Assembly (NCBI GenBank): GCA_002305995.1
Contig: DBRN01000006.1
Location: 44,889 to 108,888, forward strand
Reading direction: 5' to 3'
DNA from: Atopobiaceae bacterium UBA1367
GTDB taxonomy: Bacteria; Actinomycetota; Coriobacteriia; Coriobacteriales; Atopobiaceae
Length of the DNA: 64,000 nt
Shown: piece by piece, positions 61,242 to 64,000 of the stretch
How positions within the stretch are numbered: position 1 is the first letter of the stretch
How the letters are laid out: every line of letters starts with the position of its first letter
Made by a program: the position numbers and the translations under genes
The notes under the pieces: model-generated
Databases searched by the model: none
What the model was told of the DNA's origin: nothing
What the model saw: the letters and a program-made list of their open reading frames with translations, nothing else

Positions 61242-62999
61242 ATGGAACAACTCATCGCATTGGTCGAGAGGGGCAAACCCTTCTTCGACGCCGTCGCACG
61301 CAACAGGTACCTGAAGGCGATCCGCGATGGCTTCATATCGGTCATGCCAATCATCATCTTCTCGTCGCTGTTCCTGCTCGTCGCAGACATCCCGATACTG
61401 TGGGGCTACGAGTGGCCGCAGGACGTGGGCACCTTCCTCATGAGGCCGTACAACTACTCCATGGGAGTGGTCGGCCTGCTCGTGGCAGCCACCACGGCGA
61501 AGCACTTCACCGACGCCCTCAACCGCGACATGCCCAAGACCAACCAGATCAACGCGGTCTCCACGATGCTCGCGGCGGTGGTCGGGTTCATCATCCTGGC
61601 CTCCGGCGACGTCGTGAGCCAGCTGGCCGACGGCACGTCGCTCACAGGCCTCGACACATCCTACCTCGGCTCCAAGGGCTTGCTCACCGCCTTCCTGACG
61701 GCGTTTGCCGTCGGCGGCATCTACAAGTTCCTGATTGCTCACAACGTGACGCTCAAGATGCCCGAGCAGGTGCCGCCCAACATCTCCCAGACGTTCAAGG
61801 ACATCATCCCGTTTGCGGCGACCACCATCGTGTTCTGGCTGTTCGACCACTTCTTCCGCCTGGCGTTCGGATTCTGCTTCGCCGAGGGCGTCATCCGTGT
61901 CTTCCAGCCGCTCTTCTCGGCTGCTGACACCTATCCCGGTCTCGCGCTCGTCTACGGTGCGATCGGGCTGTTCTGGTTCGTCGGCGTCCACGGCCCCTCG
62001 ATCGTCGAGCCGGCCATTGGCGCCATCGCCTTCTACAACGTGGCCAACAACCTCACGCTGGTCCAGGCTGGCGAGCATGCCGCGAGCGTCATCACGCCCG
62101 GCACCCAGTACTTCGTCGTCACCATGGGCGGCACCGGCGCGACCCTCGTGATCACGCTGATGATCGCCTTCCTGTCAAAGTCAAAGCAGATGAAGGCCAT
62201 AGGGCGCGCGTCGATGGTGCCCGTGCTCTTCGGCGTCAACGAGCCCATCCTCTTTGGCGCGCCGTTCGTGCTCAACCCCGTGTTCTTCATTCCCTTCGTC
62301 CTGACCCCGATCCTCAACGTCTGGGTCTTCAAGCTCTTCGTGGACGTGCTGGGCATGAACAGCTTCACCTACGTGCTCCCCTGGGTCACGCCTGCCCCGC
62401 TCGGCATCATCTTGGGCTGTGGCGCACAGGTGCTTGCGGTGCTGTACGTCGTGGCGGCGCTCGGGATCGACTTCCTGGTCTACTACCCGTTCTTCAGGGT
62501 GTACGACCGCCAGCTCTGCGAGCAGGAGGCCGGTGAGGGCGCGCAGACCGACGAGACCCTCGAGGAGGCCGTCCCGCAGGCGGTGCCTACGAGGTCGGAG
62601 GCCGCAGCCACGACCAAGCCCGAGGAGCAGGCGGCGCCTGACACCCGTCAGCCCGACACCTCGTTCGCGGCGCTCGACGGCAAGCGTGTGCTCGTCCTGT
62701 GTGCGGGTGGCGGGACCTCAGGGCTCCTCGCGACCGCGCTCGACAAGGCCGCGCAGGATCACGGCGTGGCACTTGAGGCCGCAGCCGGGGCGTATGGCGC
62801 CCATCTCGACATCATGGGCGACTTCGACCTGGTGATCCTGGCCCCACAAGTGGCCTCCTACCTGCCCGACCTGCAGAAGGACGCGGATCGCATGGGCGTC
62901 GCCACGGCAGCCTGCGCCGGCAAGGAGTACATTGATCTCACGCGCGACGGCGAGAAGTCGCTGCGCTTCGTGGCCGAGTCGATCGGAAGGGGTGAGTAG
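61242..62999 (+). CDS. lacE: Lactose-specific PTS enzyme IICB
   Basis: This 585-residue membrane permease has EIIC helices (ISVMPIIIFSSLFLLVADIP, FGVNEPILFGAPFVLNP), which bring in and phosphorylate lactose. A Gln/Glu/Ala-rich linker (about 425-475) joins it to the cytoplasmic IIB domain with phospho-Cys487 in VLVLCAGGGTSGLLA. Domain order and length match LacE. AAGGAGGG precedes the ATG. lacG begins one base after the stop. Confidence 0.96.
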   Translation: MEQLIALVERGKPFFDAVARNRYLKAIRDGFISVMPIIIFSSLFLLVADIPILWGYEWPQDVGTFLMRPYNYSMGVVGLLVAATTAKHFTDALNRDMPKTNQINAVSTMLAAVVGFIILASGDVVSQLADGTSLTGLDTSYLGSKGLLTAFLTAFAVGGIYKFLIAHNVTLKMPEQVPPNISQTFKDIIPFAATTIVFWLFDHFFRLAFGFCFAEGVIRVFQPLFSAADTYPGLALVYGAIGLFWFVGVHGPSIVEPAIGAIAFYNVANNLTLVQAGEHAASVITPGTQYFVVTMGGTGATLVITLMIAFLSKSKQMKAIGRASMVPVLFGVNEPILFGAPFVLNPVFFIPFVLTPILNVWVFKLFVDVLGMNSFTYVLPWVTPAPLGIILGCGAQVLAVLYVVAALGIDFLVYYPFFRVYDRQLCEQEAGEGAQTDETLEEAVPQAVPTRSEAAATTKPEEQAAPDTRQPDTSFAALDGKRVLVLCAGGGTSGLLATALDKAAQDHGVALEAAAGAYGAHLDIMGDFDLVILAPQVASYLPDLQKDADRMGVATAACAGKEYIDLTRDGEKSLRFVAESIGRGE

Positions 63000-63000
63000 C

Positions 63001-64000
63001 ATGGCGAATGGGAACGGGAGCCCGACGTTTCCTGCGGACTTCGTCTTTGGTGCCGCCACCGCGGCCTACCAGTGCGAGGGGGAGACCCGCACGCACGGCA
63101 AGGGCAAGGTCGCATGGGACGACTACCTGGCGCAGAAGGGTCTCTTCTCCGCCGATCCCGCAAGCGACTTCTATCACCGCTATCCCGATGACCTGCGTCT
63201 CTGCCGCGAGTACGGCATCAACGGCATCCGCATCTCCATCGCATGGTCACGCATCTTTCCCAACGGTGATGACGACCAGCCCAACCCCGAGGGCGTGGCC
63301 TTCTACCATCGCCTGTTCGCGGAGTGCCAGGCCCAAGGCGTCGAGCCATACGTGACGCTGCACCACTTCGACACGCCAGCCGCGCTCTATGACAGGGGCG
63401 ACTTCCTCAACCGCGAGGCCATCGACGCCTACGAGCGCTACGCCCGCTTCTGCTTTGCGGAGTACCCCGAGGTCACGCGCTGGTTCACCTTCAACGAGAT
63501 CTGGGCCATCGTGTCCAACATGTACATAGAGGGCACCTGGCCCCGCGGCCAGCGCTACCGACTCGACCTGGCCTTCCAGGCCATGCACAACATGATGGTG
63601 GCCCACGCGCGCGCCGTGCTCGCCTTCGAGGAGATGGGACACCCCGGGAAGATCGGCGTGGTGCACGCGCTTTCCACCAAGTATCCCGACGATCCCGAAA
63701 GCCCAGGTGACGTCGAGGCAGCCAAGGCCGCGGACGTGCTCAACAACCAGTTCCTGTTGGACGTGACGTTCGATGGCGTCTATTCGGACTCGTCGCTGAC
63801 CTACGCTCACAGGCTCGCCTCCCTTGCCGGTGGCGCGCTCGAGATGACGGACACCGACCTGGAGCAGCTTGCCGCTGCCGCGCCGCACAACGACTGCCTG
63901 GGCATCAACTACTACCAGAGCAACTTCCTGCGCGCCTACGACGGCCCTAACGACACGAGGCACAATGCCACGGGCGAGAAGGGCACGGAGCGCTATGCCC
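63001..64000 (+). CDS. lacG: 6-phospho-beta-galactosidase, 3' end outside window
   Basis: This GH1 enzyme splits lactose-6-phosphate into glucose and galactose-6-phosphate. The visible 333 residues have the N-terminal FPADFVFGAATAAYQCEG, the acid/base in WFTFNEIW and NYYQSNF. The nucleophile half lies beyond the window. It follows lacE by one base, so it is coupled. It feeds LacAB and LacC on the divergent operon. Confidence 0.95.
   Translation, partial: MANGNGSPTFPADFVFGAATAAYQCEGETRTHGKGKVAWDDYLAQKGLFSADPASDFYHRYPDDLRLCREYGINGIRISIAWSRIFPNGDDDQPNPEGVAFYHRLFAECQAQGVEPYVTLHHFDTPAALYDRGDFLNREAIDAYERYARFCFAEYPEVTRWFTFNEIWAIVSNMYIEGTWPRGQRYRLDLAFQAMHNMMVAHARAVLAFEEMGHPGKIGVVHALSTKYPDDPESPGDVEAAKAADVLNNQFLLDVTFDGVYSDSSLTYAHRLASLAGGALEMTDTDLEQLAAAAPHNDCLGINYYQSNFLRAYDGPNDTRHNATGEKGTERYA

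Overview
The window looks like a chromosome segment of a high-G+C actinobacterium of the class Coriobacteriia, probably an Olsenella/Atopobiaceae-type anaerobe. This is inferred from gene content and G+C-rich codon use, because no database search was possible. Supporting signs are GlgC plus GlgD in a glycogen operon, rubrerythrin with endonuclease III, an NRAMP-type transporter carrying Mg-type substitutions next to an MgtE-like protein, a lactose PTS with a tagatose-6-phosphate pathway, and two genes that look leaderless.

Region 1-2.75 kb is accessory. It holds an IS1249-like element with intact 26-bp terminal inverted repeats but a frameshifted transposase. Next to it is the remnant of an island in tRNA-Pro: a direct repeat of the tRNA 3' end, a stub of a tyrosine integrase, an AbrB-type antitoxin and a frameshifted PIN-domain toxin.

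Region 2.75-19.3 kb is mostly housekeeping: ispE-veg, nagB, rdgB-rph-murE, tRNA-Val, two coupled TPR-like genes of unknown role, tRNA-Glu, a split transketolase, tRNA-Leu, ppx/gppA with a DivIC/FtsB-like gene, mazG and mfd. A 134-bp palindromic MITE-like element lies at 10.45-10.59 kb, and a second copy lies at 35.3 kb.

Region 19.3-34 kb is carbohydrate storage. A large two-domain glycosyltransferase is followed by a GH13 amylase/neopullulanase fused to a GH77 4-alpha-glucanotransferase, then a glgB-glgP-glgC-glgD-glgA series. Together these make, prime, branch and break down glycogen. GlgB carries a lysine/alanine-rich tail like histone H1.

Region 34-43.8 kb covers DNA repair, redox and replication: nth with a small Cys-rich protein, rubrerythrin, an Rrf2 regulator with a MutY-like protein that lacks the Fe-S cluster, tRNA-Asp, recR-ybaB-dnaX, dedA and the SRP RNA.

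Region 44.3-57.3 kb covers ion transport and envelope genes. An MgtE/PRC/CBS protein is translationally coupled to the NRAMP-type transporter. PRC-barrel and YtxH-like stress proteins, a stand-alone cyanophycin-synthetase-like N domain, a CorC/HlyC protein, a DUF89 phosphatase, an EF-G-like GTPase and an RNA uracil methyltransferase follow. Between 50.25 and 50.69 kb lies the least explained feature: a repeat array with a strict 42-bp period whose second half is inverted.

Region 57.6-64 kb is a divergent lactose locus. lacR, lacA, lacB and lacC lie on the minus strand, and lacF, lacE and lacG lie on the plus strand. They surround a 413-bp control region with DeoR-type half-sites. lacG runs off the end of the window, and no lacD is visible.
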